Shown here in pieces: positions 56,596 to 64,000 of a DNA stretch of 64,000 nt. The stretch covers positions 307,547-371,546 of the forward strand of contig NZ_KB900617.1 in assembly GCF_000379025.1 (NCBI RefSeq). Reading direction: 5' to 3'. Every line of letters starts with the position of its first letter. Position 1 is the stretch's first letter. Below the pieces are notes generated by a model. The model ran no database searches, was not told the origin of the DNA, and saw only the letters and a list, made by a program, of their open reading frames with translations. The DNA is from Orenia marismortui DSM 5156. Lineage in GTDB: Bacteria; Bacillota; Halanaerobiia; Halobacteroidales; Halobacteroidaceae. The translations under genes were made by a program, and so were the position numbers.

Positions 56596-56994
56596 CTACT
56601 TATCTTTCATCTTTTCTGATAACTGTTCATCAGCAGCATTAATAATATCCTTTAAACCACTGCGCCCTATAGTTAAATCATCAGTTTCTGCCGCTGGAGA
56701 TCCAATCACTACCTGATCACTAAAACGTCCAACTTGTTGGGCTAAATCTGCTTTAAAACTGGTCCACTGACCAGTTTCCACCTCAGTTTCTGGAAAATTA
56801 AATCCTTCATTCTTTTCATTAAGACTTATAAAATCTTTATTATGAGTTGCCTTATCAACTACTTCATTCATTAGCCCTTCATTATTTTCTCCAAAATTCC
56901 TTCCTTCTTTGACTCTTATCTGACCATTACTCTCTTCTCTTATCTCATCCTTTTCGGGTATATAATTTTCTTCATTAATATCTTTTTTAGCCAT
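56596..56994 (-). CDS. Hydrophilic acidic protein of unknown function
   Basis: 132 residues, no membrane segment or signal, rich in Glu, Asp, Asn and Lys. The N-terminal half looks disordered (NEENYIPEKDEIREESNG); the C-terminal half is better ordered (GQWTSFKADLAQQVGRFSDQ then IGRSGLKDIINAADEQLSEK). An excellent AAGGAGGTGG precedes the ATG, suggesting high expression. It is convergent with gerAB; a spore-related role is possible but unsupported. No family recognised. Confidence 0.65.
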   Translation of the reverse strand: MAKKDINEENYIPEKDEIREESNGQIRVKEGRNFGENNEGLMNEVVDKATHNKDFISLNEKNEGFNFPETEVETGQWTSFKADLAQQVGRFSDQVVIGSPAAETDDLTIGRSGLKDIINAADEQLSEKMKDK

Positions 56995-57108
56995 TTATAT
57001 TACCACCTCCTTATGACTAGTTTGTAATAGAAGTAGCAATATAATGCTAGGACTTTTTGTTAATTATATAATGACTAGTATAAAGTTTAATTTAAGATAA
57101 GGATTTAA

Positions 57109-57280
57109 TATAGATCTCCAACCTTAAAGTGAAATAAAAATAAACTAAAAACTTTGAAACCACAAATGATCACACGCCCTGAAGAAGGTCCTTAGAAATT
57201 AAAATCCCGCGAAGGGTTGTGTTTCCAAACCCGAAGAATTGATTTTTATTTTCTGAGGAAGTACTCTTGGGGTGAATACA
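57109..57280 (-). repeat. MITE-like intergenic repeat, copy D
   Basis: Inverted relative to copy B. The left end ATATAGATCTCCAACCTTAA-AGTGAAAT matches the family terminus. ACTTTGAAACCACAAATGAT, TAAAATCCCGCGAAGGGTTG and GGAAGTACTCTTGGGGTGAA match the reverse complement of copy B almost base for base. No open frame. The following stretch to 57434 contains another partial terminus-like motif (TAACCTTAAAGTCAAG near 57340) and CACCTACCTCCTACTTCCTA, similar to the interior of copies C and E, so a second fragment may abut it. Confidence 0.7.
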
Positions 57281-57434
57281 CACCAATAAGAACAATAAAA
57301 AGATAAAAACTTAAAATATTTATATTGTCTAACCTTAAAGTCAAGTTTAATGAAAATATTACGGCATTTTTTAAAATTAGCTAGTTGTTTCTTTCTTAAT
57401 ATCTGACACCTACCTCCTACTTCCTAAGCAACCT

Positions 57435-59813
57435 CTATAAGTCATAAATATCAGAAAACTCTATATCTATTTTATTCATTAAATCTTCTGCTTTAGAAAA
57501 TTGTTCTTCTAGTTGCTGGCTTTCATCTACTAACTCTATCGGCAGTTCTATAGTAAATTTACTCCCTTTACCAGCCTCGCTTTCAAGACTAATCTTACCT
57601 CCATGTAATTCAACCAACAGCTTTACAATAGAAAGGCCTAAACCACTACCTTCATTAGTACGATGAAAAGATTTATCTACCTGTCTAAATCTTTCAAAAA
57701 TTACTTCTTGCCTATCTTCTGGAATACCAATTCCAGTATCTTCAACTGAAATAAATACTTTCTCGTCTTTTTCAAATATACTTACAATTATTTTATCTCC
57801 TTGCTTGGTAAATTTAATAGCATTGGATAATAAATTTAATAAAATCCTCTCAATATTAAAAGGATCACAAGCAATTATCTTAGCATTCAAACTACTATCA
57901 AATTCTAAAGATTTATTATGACTTTCAACACAATCTTGAATAGAATAACTAAGCTTTTTAACTATCTTTACTATATCATAGTTTTTTAACTTTAATTGAA
58001 ATGAATTAGAAGTTATCTTTGTTATATCCATCAAGTTATTAACTAACTTTAGAAGTCTATAATTATTCTGTTTTATAACCTTTGTATAACTTTTGATTTT
58101 ATCCTCTACTTTTGGATTCAATTTATTAGTATATAAATTTAACATCTGTAATGAAGAAAAAGATAAGTTCAATGGTGTCTTTAACTCATGGGATAAATTA
58201 GCGAATAATTCCAACTTAAACTTATTATACTCAAGTTCTTCTTTAAGTAGCTTCTGTTTAGTAATATCTATGACTGAAGCTAAAGCCCCTTCAATATTCC
58301 CTTCTTTATCTCTTAGTATAGTATTTCGCCCAAGAAAATGTCTCTCCTTACCAGTTTTAGTTATAGCAATAGACTCTGTATAAGGTACTTTCTCACCTTT
58401 CATTAATGCTTCAAAAGCCTGTAACAGTTCTTCCTTTGACTCCTCTTTAACAAAGTTATCTATTAAATTCTTCCCTAGTACTTCTTCTTCAGTACATTCT
58501 AAGGTCTCTAACCCTTTTCTATTAATCATCTGTATTTTACCCTCATTGTCTAAAACTACAAATATAACTTCAGCAACATTTAAATATTTCTGTAATTTCT
58601 CCTTTTCTCTTTTTAAATCCGCAGTTCTACCTTTTATTTTTTGCTCTAAATTATTCTTTATAGCTAACAAATCTTTTTCAGCTTTCTTTCTCTTAAATAT
58701 ATTTATCTTTAAAGTAATAATTATAGTTAATAATAAGAATAAGATAAAAACAGTTATCCATACCATCTTCCTATATTTAAAATAAAAAGATTCAGGTCTG
58801 TTAATAATTATACTAGCTTCAGGTAATTGACTTATGGAAATATCAAATTTCTTTAATTGTTTAAAATCGAACATTGGATAATGAGTGATTTGAGTTTGAA
58901 CAGGAATCTCCTTAACATTCTTCCCCCTTAGAATTTCTTCTGCCATCTTTGAAGATATCTGTCCTTGCTCATATGATGAAATCATAAAACCACCTATAAC
59001 ACCATACCTCAAATGAACATCCCAATTACTATAAATTGGGATGTGTTGATTTTTAGATATTACTTTAACTGCTTTGAATTGAGGCATAAATAATCCTTGC
59101 TCATCTGTAAGAATAGACATTAGTAGTACAACACTATTATCTGACAATCCCCGAATCATATCTCTTAGTTTCAAAACTCTTCTTTCTTTACAGATAGTAA
59201 ATTTTATATTTTTATTATAACTAGATATAAATTTCAAAAGTTCTTTTTGATTTGACCTCCCAGTTTCTGTCTCATCAACAAAAATTACAATCTCTTCAGT
59301 CTGAGAATGTAAATTAAGAATTAAATCTACAGTTTTTCGTAAATTAGGCTTTCCTATAACTCCAGTAAATAATTGATTCTCTTTTAACCAAGACTCTTCT
59401 AAACTATTAACACCACAAAAAACAATAGGAACATCTTGGAATAGTTCATCACCATATTCTTGTAAAAAATTAAAGGCTGCATCATCACAAGATATAATTA
59501 CATCAAAGCTTTTATCTTTATATTTCAGCTTATAGAAGTTATATAGATCTGCTGAATATCTAGAATAATTATGATTATAACTATCCATATACTCTACAGC
59601 AATGAATTTGTTCTTATCCTTACTAAAAAAATCTTCTATTCCCTCTACAATATTATCAGACCAGAAATAGCCTTTATGATATGAATTAAGAATTAATATA
59701 TCCTTTCTACCACTAGGTTGAGCATAAAGAAACTCAGCTGCTATAATTATTATAACTAAAGTCATTAACATCAACATTATCATAAATTTCTTATTAAAAA
59801 TTAACATCTTCAA
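57435..59813 (-). CDS. Histidine kinase with periplasmic ABC-type binding domain
   Basis: 792 residues. A signal/anchor helix (FMIMLMLMTLVIIIIAAEFL) is followed by an ABC substrate-binding-like sensor of about 300 residues (DILILNSYHKGYFWSDNIVE; VIISCDDAAFNFL; GVIGGFMISSYEQGQISSKM), a membrane helix (VWITVFILFLLLTIIITLKI), a coiled coil, PAS, HisKA (FANLSHELKTPLNLSFSSL) and HATPase (NLLSNAIKFTKQGD; GIGIPEDRQEVIFERF; GLGLSIVK). A 40-residue acidic tail follows. Start may be the TTG at 59813 or the ATG at 59807. No response regulator is adjacent. Sensor domains of this type are known in a few kinases; the ligand is unknown. Confidence 0.88.
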   Translation of the reverse strand: MKMLIFNKKFMIMLMLMTLVIIIIAAEFLYAQPSGRKDILILNSYHKGYFWSDNIVEGIEDFFSKDKNKFIAVEYMDSYNHNYSRYSADLYNFYKLKYKDKSFDVIISCDDAAFNFLQEYGDELFQDVPIVFCGVNSLEESWLKENQLFTGVIGKPNLRKTVDLILNLHSQTEEIVIFVDETETGRSNQKELLKFISSYNKNIKFTICKERRVLKLRDMIRGLSDNSVVLLMSILTDEQGLFMPQFKAVKVISKNQHIPIYSNWDVHLRYGVIGGFMISSYEQGQISSKMAEEILRGKNVKEIPVQTQITHYPMFDFKQLKKFDISISQLPEASIIINRPESFYFKYRKMVWITVFILFLLLTIIITLKINIFKRKKAEKDLLAIKNNLEQKIKGRTADLKREKEKLQKYLNVAEVIFVVLDNEGKIQMINRKGLETLECTEEEVLGKNLIDNFVKEESKEELLQAFEALMKGEKVPYTESIAITKTGKERHFLGRNTILRDKEGNIEGALASVIDITKQKLLKEELEYNKFKLELFANLSHELKTPLNLSFSSLQMLNLYTNKLNPKVEDKIKSYTKVIKQNNYRLLKLVNNLMDITKITSNSFQLKLKNYDIVKIVKKLSYSIQDCVESHNKSLEFDSSLNAKIIACDPFNIERILLNLLSNAIKFTKQGDKIIVSIFEKDEKVFISVEDTGIGIPEDRQEVIFERFRQVDKSFHRTNEGSGLGLSIVKLLVELHGGKISLESEAGKGSKFTIELPIELVDESQQLEEQFSKAEDLMNKIDIEFSDIYDL

Positions 59814-59959
59814 TTTTTCCTACTTTCTATTTCTTAAAATTATTATATCTCTAATTAAATTGTCCATGTATAGGGTTCTAGAAGAAAGATAAAATTCCTG
59901 TAACTTCAGCAAGCTAAAATATTCTTATTGCTATTGAAATTTAATTTTTAATCTTATTT

Positions 59960-59980
59960 TTAGTATTAATCTTATACTAA
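59960..59980. promoter_or_regulatory. Inverted repeat upstream of the Mn-catalase gene
   Basis: TTAGTAT-TAATCTT-ATACTAA, a perfect 7-7-7 repeat 45 bp upstream of the ATG. It does not match the PerR consensus. Operator or leader hairpin is possible; evidence is only symmetry and position. Confidence 0.35.
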
Positions 59981-60024
59981 TCTCAAATACTAAAATTAAA
60001 ATCTTTCTATAAGGAGTTGAACAT

Positions 60025-60735
60025 ATGTTTAGTCATGATAAACAACTTTTACATGAAGTAAAGGTCGATACACCAAATCCAGCTTATGCAACTATGCTAC
60101 AAGAACAATTAGGTGGACCTAATGGAGAATTAAAAGCTGGACTTCAATATTTTGCTCAAAGCTTTAGAATTCAAGACCCTGAAATTAAAGATTTATTCTT
60201 AGATATTGCCACTGAAGAGTTTGGACATGCAGAAATGGTTGCCCAAACTATTAATCTACTAAATGGCCATGATGTAGCTAATACTCCTGATACTGTAGGA
60301 CAGATAGAAGGACAAGTATTAGGTGGACTTTCACCATTGCTAGCAAATGCTTCTGGCGAACCCTTTACTGCCAATTATGTAAATGTCACTGGAGATGTAA
60401 TTGCTGATATACTTTCTGATATAGCCGCTGAACAACGTGCAAAGGTAGTTTATGAATATCTACACCGCCAAATTGATGATCAAGGTGTTAGAGAAACTAT
60501 AGACTTCTTATTAAATCGCGAAGAAGCACATAATGCTTTATTTAGAGAAGCATTAAATAAACTTCAACAAAAACCTCAATACTCTAATTATAATTTTGGG
60601 GTAACAGAAGATTCTAAGCTATATTTTGATTTATCCACTCCTGGCAGATACTTTGATAACCCTAATCCAACTGCTCCAAGTTTTGATAATCCTCGTAAAG
60701 TTGAGAATCGAGATAAAAGTCTCCAGCCGGTTTAA
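60025..60735 (+). CDS. Manganese catalase (CotJC-like)
   Basis: 236-residue ferritin-fold dimanganese catalase that dismutates hydrogen peroxide. Ligands: E35 (GELKAGLQYF), E65 and H68 (TEEFGHAEM), a Glu in AAEQRAKVVYEY and Glu-His in NREEAHNALF. Intermediate in length between CotJC (~190) and longer catalases (~270-300). The tail ends in a Pro/Asn-rich stretch (RYFDNPNPTAPSFDNPRK). ATAAGGAGTTGA precedes the ATG. In spore formers such proteins occur both in the coat and in the cytoplasm; location here is undecided. Confidence 0.9.
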   Translation: MFSHDKQLLHEVKVDTPNPAYATMLQEQLGGPNGELKAGLQYFAQSFRIQDPEIKDLFLDIATEEFGHAEMVAQTINLLNGHDVANTPDTVGQIEGQVLGGLSPLLANASGEPFTANYVNVTGDVIADILSDIAAEQRAKVVYEYLHRQIDDQGVRETIDFLLNREEAHNALFREALNKLQQKPQYSNYNFGVTEDSKLYFDLSTPGRYFDNPNPTAPSFDNPRKVENRDKSLQPV

Positions 60736-60742
60736 TTATAAT

Positions 60743-60772
60743 AAAAAAGATTGGCATCTGCCAACCTTTTTT
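60743..60772 (+). terminator. Mn-catalase terminator
   Basis: AAAAAAG-TTGGC pairs with GCCAA-CTTTTTT around ATCT, with one mismatch, followed by T residues. Confidence 0.8.
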
Positions 60773-60888
60773 ATTGTTTCATTATTTATTTAGCAATTTA
60801 AATATAATATATTCTTGAATAATTATCAATAAATCAACAAAATATGATAGCCATTTACATGATTGTCATATTTCATATCTTTAAAATA

Positions 60889-60923
60889 AAAAACTATAAC
60901 CCCTCAGTTAGGTTATAGTTTTT
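60889..60923 (-). terminator. zur / znu operon terminator
   Basis: AAAAACTATAACC and its exact complement around a 9-nt loop, directly after the zur stop, T-run on the minus strand. Confidence 0.9.
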
Positions 60924-60924
60924 A

Positions 60925-61350
60925 TTACTTCTCTTTACATTTTGGGCATAATCCATATATTTTCATTCTATGATCTAAGATAGTATATCCTGTCTCATTC
61001 TTTAATTTATTCTCAAACTCTTTCAAGGGACAAGATAAAGGCATAATATTATCACATTCTATACAAAGTAAATGGTGATGATGATGACCTTCATCAATTA
61101 GCTCAAACTTTTTCTCTTTACCCTTTAAATTCAAAGCTCTTACAATATTAACCTCCTGAAAAGAGTTTAGATTACGGTAAACTGTTGATAACCTTAATTT
61201 AGGATTCATAGCCTCTATTTTAGTAAATATATCTTGAGCTGATAATGGTCTATTACTAGCAAGTAATACTTCTAAGATTGTCTTTCTTTGTTTAGTCCAC
61301 CTAATTCCTTTATCCTTTAATTTCTCTTCTAATAGATCTAAACTTTCCAT
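60925..61350 (-). CDS. zur: Fur-family regulator, probably Zur
   Basis: 141 residues. Winged helix about 10-85 (IRWTKQRKTILEVLLASNRP; RLSTVYRNLNSFQEV) then a metal-binding dimer domain with HHHHH, CIEC (about 94-97) and CPKC (about 135-138) for the structural zinc. It is the last gene of the zinc-import operon znuA-znuC-znuB-zur, 45 bp after znuB, and a Fur-type 7-1-7 operator precedes the operon. Context argues for Zur over Fur or PerR. Confidence 0.88.
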   Translation of the reverse strand: MESLDLLEEKLKDKGIRWTKQRKTILEVLLASNRPLSAQDIFTKIEAMNPKLRLSTVYRNLNSFQEVNIVRALNLKGKEKKFELIDEGHHHHHLLCIECDNIMPLSCPLKEFENKLKNETGYTILDHRMKIYGLCPKCKEK

Positions 61351-61395
61351 ATTACCACCTCATTTCAAGAAATTAATTACAAAATTTTTTATTAA

Positions 61396-62244
61396 TCAAT
61401 TATCATTAACATCTAAGGCTAATTCAGACCTTTTATAGAAATAAGTATTTACCTGCTTATAAATTATTGCTCCAATTAAATAAATAACACTAGCTATAAT
61501 AATTGTACCGCCAGAAGCTAAATCATAATAAAAAGATATGAATAATCCTGTATTAACTGCTAATATACTAAAGATGACACTATAAATAATAGTCTCTTTA
61601 AAACTTTTAGCTAACTGTAAACTCGTAGCTACAGGTAAAGTAATTAATGACGAAACCAATAAACCACCTATAATCCTCATCGATAAAGATACAGCAATTG
61701 AAACCAAGACCATAAATAATATATTCAAGCCCTTTACAGGTACTCCTGCTAACTTAGCATCCCGCTCATTAAATGCTAAGAAGAAAAAACCATAATAAAA
61801 ATATAGTATAATCCCTATTATAACCATTGCTAGAGGAATTACAGTTAACACATCTCGCTCAGTAACCATCGAGATACTACCAAATAGATAACTAAAGATA
61901 CCAGAGCTATTGTTAGATAAACTAATCAAAATAGTCGCTAAACCAAGACCAGTAGCTAAAATAATAGATAATGATAATTCTGCATAATCTTTATAATTTT
62001 TACGTAATTTTTCAATCCCAAAAGCAGCTAAAACAGAAACAAATAATGCAGTATATATAGGATAAACACCTAAGATCATCCCAATTGCTACACCAGTTAA
62101 GGCCACATGAGATAATGTATTACCAATTAAAGATAACCTTTTTAATACTAGAAAAACACCAATTAAAGGACAAATAACTGCTATAATATTCCCAACTATA
62201 AAAGCTCGTTGCATAAAAGAGTAAGTAAATATATCTAACAACAT
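61396..62244 (-). CDS. znuB: Zinc/manganese ABC transporter permease ZnuB
   Basis: 282 residues, ABC-3 family, about eight to nine helices. Typical segments: FMQRAFIVGNIIAVICPLIG, GNTLSHVALTGVAIG, LSIILATGLGLATILIS and RIIGGLLVSSLITLPVATSL. Its start overlaps the ATPase gene by 10 bp. Imports zinc with the neighbours; manganese systems are similar, but the linked Fur-type gene favours zinc. Confidence 0.92.
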   Translation of the reverse strand: MLLDIFTYSFMQRAFIVGNIIAVICPLIGVFLVLKRLSLIGNTLSHVALTGVAIGMILGVYPIYTALFVSVLAAFGIEKLRKNYKDYAELSLSIILATGLGLATILISLSNNSSGIFSYLFGSISMVTERDVLTVIPLAMVIIGIILYFYYGFFFLAFNERDAKLAGVPVKGLNILFMVLVSIAVSLSMRIIGGLLVSSLITLPVATSLQLAKSFKETIIYSVIFSILAVNTGLFISFYYDLASGGTIIIASVIYLIGAIIYKQVNTYFYKRSELALDVNDN

Positions 62245-63008
62245 TCGCTATCCCCCCCTTGATGTTGATGCTTTGGTATTAATGTACTATTATCTCCCTT
62301 AATCTGATTCAAATAACTTATATAATCAAACTCATCAGCATCATGTGAAAATACTTTTCCATCGCCAAAACATAAAATCTTATTAGCCTGATCACTAATA
62401 ACATAGATATCATGAGAAATCATCACTACAGTAATACCTAACTCTTTGTTTAATTTACTTAATAGTTGATAAAAATCATCTTGTGATTTAGCATCTACTC
62501 CAACTAAAGGTTCATCCAAGAAGATCATCTCTGGATCGGTAATTAAAGTTCTAGCAATAAAGATACGCTGTTGCTGCCCTCCAGATAATTCACCAATCTT
62601 TTGATATTTATAATCAGACATATCTACCAACTCTAAGACTCTATCAATCTTAGTCCCTAACTTTTTATTTAGAACTTTAAAAAGACCCATTTGTTGATAT
62701 AAAGCTGCTCCAATAATCTCCTTTACAGTAGCTGGAAAACTGCTATTGAAATCTCTGACCTTCTGTGAAATATAACCAACCTTGTCCCATTCTTTAAAAG
62801 CTTTAATAGGTTCTCCTAATAGTTCAATTCTTCCCTTAGTTGCTTTTAGGTCACCAATTAATAACTTCAATAAAGTACTCTTCCCTGATCCATTAGGACC
62901 AATAAAGGCGACAAAGTCGCCTTTATTGATATCTAGACTGATATTCTTTAATACATATTTATCTTCATAGTTAAAGGATAAATTTTTCACTTTGATTATC
63001 TGACTCAT
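62235..63008 (-). CDS. znuC: Zinc ABC transporter ATPase ZnuC
   Basis: 257 residues. Walker A GPNGSGKSTLLKLLIGDL, Q-loop VGYISQK, signature ELSGGQQQRIFIARTL, Walker B MIFLDEPLVGVDA and switch His VMISHDIYVIS. The C-terminus has KHQHQGGDSECC, a His/Cys tail that could bind metal. One base separates it from the znuA stop. Confidence 0.94.
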   Translation of the reverse strand: MSQIIKVKNLSFNYEDKYVLKNISLDINKGDFVAFIGPNGSGKSTLLKLLIGDLKATKGRIELLGEPIKAFKEWDKVGYISQKVRDFNSSFPATVKEIIGAALYQQMGLFKVLNKKLGTKIDRVLELVDMSDYKYQKIGELSGGQQQRIFIARTLITDPEMIFLDEPLVGVDAKSQDDFYQLLSKLNKELGITVVMISHDIYVISDQANKILCFGDGKVFSHDADEFDYISYLNQIKGDNSTLIPKHQHQGGDSECC

Positions 63009-63009
63009 C

Positions 63010-63963
63010 TTAATCCACCAAAGCCTTTCTTAAACTTTGTAAATTCTTCTTCATAATAGAGATATAATCTTCGCCTTGCTCTTGTTCTGTTTCTGTTAAC
63101 CCTGAAATTGGATTAAGGGGTAGAATCTCTAAATTGGCCTCTTGAGCCAATACTTCTGCTGTTTTTGGATTAGCTAGACTTTCCATAAATATATACTCTA
63201 AACTATGCTCTCGTGCTTCTTCAGTCAATTTAGCCAAAACCTTTGGACTAGGCTCTTGGTGTGGAGATACTCCAGCTACAGCTAATTGCTCTAATCCATA
63301 TCTTTTTGCTAAATATCCAAAGGAGGCATGAGAAACTAAAATATACTTATGCTCCTTGTTGGATAAAGTACTTTTATATTCTTCATCAAGTTTCTTAATT
63401 TCATTGATAAAACTAAGAGTATTCTCTTTATAATAATCTTTATTTTTAGGATCTAATGCTATAAATTCTTTATTCATCCTTTTAGCAATATCGATCATAT
63501 TAATTGGATCTAACCAGATATGAGGATCATACTCCCCATGGCCATGACTATGCTCTTCATCATGATTATTCTCTTTCTCATGATTATGCTCTTCAAATTT
63601 TAATAATTCAATATTCTTACTCACTTCAATAGTTTTAACACCAGCATTCTTTAAATTATTCACTACTTTATCAGCCCAAGGTTCTAATCCTAGGCCATTA
63701 TAAAAGAAAACATCTGCCCTTTCTAAATCAGCTAACTTCCTAGGAGAAGGCTCATAACTATGTACCTCAGCACCATTTGGAATCACTAACTTGGCCGCTA
63801 TCTTTTCTCCACCGATTTGATTAGCCACATAATACAATGGATAAAAACTAGTAAAAACCTCTAATTTATTCTGATCAATTTTATTTCCAGTCTTCTGCTG
63901 TTGACTACAGCCAGTGATTAACAAAGAAAACACTATTAAAAACACCAATAAATTCTTTTTCAT
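63010..63963 (-). CDS. znuA: Zinc-binding lipoprotein ZnuA
   Basis: Substrate-binding protein of the zinc importer. I start at the ATG at 63961-63963, with GGGGTGG upstream, giving 317 residues and a clean lipoprotein signal NLLVFLIVFSLLITGC-S; an earlier in-frame ATG would run through the operator. Cluster A-I features: the His of GAEVHSYEP, a His-rich acidic loop (EEHNHEKENNHDEEHSHGHG) before DPHIWLDP, and the His of VSHASFGYLAKRYGL. The His-rich loop is characteristic of zinc-specific members. Confidence 0.94.
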   Translation of the reverse strand: MKKNLLVFLIVFSLLITGCSQQQKTGNKIDQNKLEVFTSFYPLYYVANQIGGEKIAAKLVIPNGAEVHSYEPSPRKLADLERADVFFYNGLGLEPWADKVVNNLKNAGVKTIEVSKNIELLKFEEHNHEKENNHDEEHSHGHGEYDPHIWLDPINMIDIAKRMNKEFIALDPKNKDYYKENTLSFINEIKKLDEEYKSTLSNKEHKYILVSHASFGYLAKRYGLEQLAVAGVSPHQEPSPKVLAKLTEEAREHSLEYIFMESLANPKTAEVLAQEANLEILPLNPISGLTETEQEQGEDYISIMKKNLQSLRKALVD

Positions 63964-63983
63964 CTTACCACCCCGTTCTCTTT

Positions 63984-63998
63984 TGCAAATCATTTGCA
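63984..63998. promoter_or_regulatory. Zur-type 7-1-7 operator upstream of znuA
   Basis: TGCAAAT-C-ATTTGCA, a perfect 7-1-7 inverted repeat, the architecture of Fur-family operators, 20 bp upstream of the znuA ATG. The sequence differs from the Bacillus Zur box but suits the Zur encoded at the operon end. The promoter itself lies beyond the window. Confidence 0.75.
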
Positions 63999-64000
63999 TT

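Noticed and set aside
59960-59980. PerR box before Mn-catalase
   Set aside because: The 7-7-7 spacing and sequence do not fit the 7-1-7 TTATAATNATTATAA pattern.
63964-63999. Earlier start of znuA
   Set aside because: It would place the Zur operator and the ribosome site inside the coding region and spoil the lipoprotein signal.

Overview
This 64 kb window is low-GC DNA with strong Shine-Dalgarno sites and several non-ATG starts (GTG, TTG and probably ATT/ATA). Its gene content suggests a spore-forming, halophilic anaerobe of the Halanaerobiales (Orenia/Halobacteroides-like); this is inferred, not proven. Pointers are a TolC-type outer-membrane protein with an RND pump (two-membrane envelope), a GerAB-type germination permease (endospores), a sodium-type BCCT betaine carrier and Trk potassium uptake (osmoadaptation), and class II ribonucleotide reductase, hybrid-cluster protein, rubrerythrin-like protein and Mn-catalase (anaerobe with oxidative and nitrosative defence). 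I see no rRNA, tRNA, CRISPR, phage or intact insertion sequence.

Layout. 1-16 kb: truncated PTS-type regulator, hcp behind a CRP/FNR-type site, trkA-trkH, a GH13 glucosidase, an aminotransferase/START pair, a BCCT carrier, a DUF4349 lipoprotein, a diguanylate cyclase and transketolase. 16-30 kb: a YhaO/YhaN-like nuclease-ATPase pair, a tetR-tolC-mfp-rnd efflux operon with two matching operators, nrdJ behind two NrdR boxes, and rpsD with a short structured leader. 31-33 kb: mnmA and a rubrerythrin-like gene on the plus strand. 33-45 kb: a phosphate island with pstS-pstC-pstA-pstB-phoU, a chemoreceptor, a second non-lipidated pstS, phoB-phoR and a second chemoreceptor. 45-50 kb: argG-GNAT-argH with ARG boxes and two small membrane proteins. 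50-60 kb: pyruvate-oxidase-like enzyme, azoreductase, nitroreductase, MATE pump, orphan gerAB and a hybrid periplasmic-binding histidine kinase. 60-64 kb: Mn-catalase and znuA-znuC-znuB-zur behind a 7-1-7 Zur-type operator.

The most interesting signal is in the phosphate island. Three minus-strand promoters share one geometry: TTAACA-like direct repeats every 11 bp, with the nearest repeat exactly 20 nt from a TATACT/TATAAT -10 box. Two drive pstS genes. The third, just beyond the phoU terminator, drives no protein gene; it fronts a roughly 70-nt stretch that folds into two hairpins, the second a strong terminator. I call this a candidate Pho-controlled small RNA.

A second structural signal is a family of decayed, palindromic, MITE-like intergenic repeats (at least five copies, about 160-240 bp) sharing an ATATAGAT...TAAAGTGAAAT terminal motif. 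Most genes end in long, often perfect, hairpin terminators.
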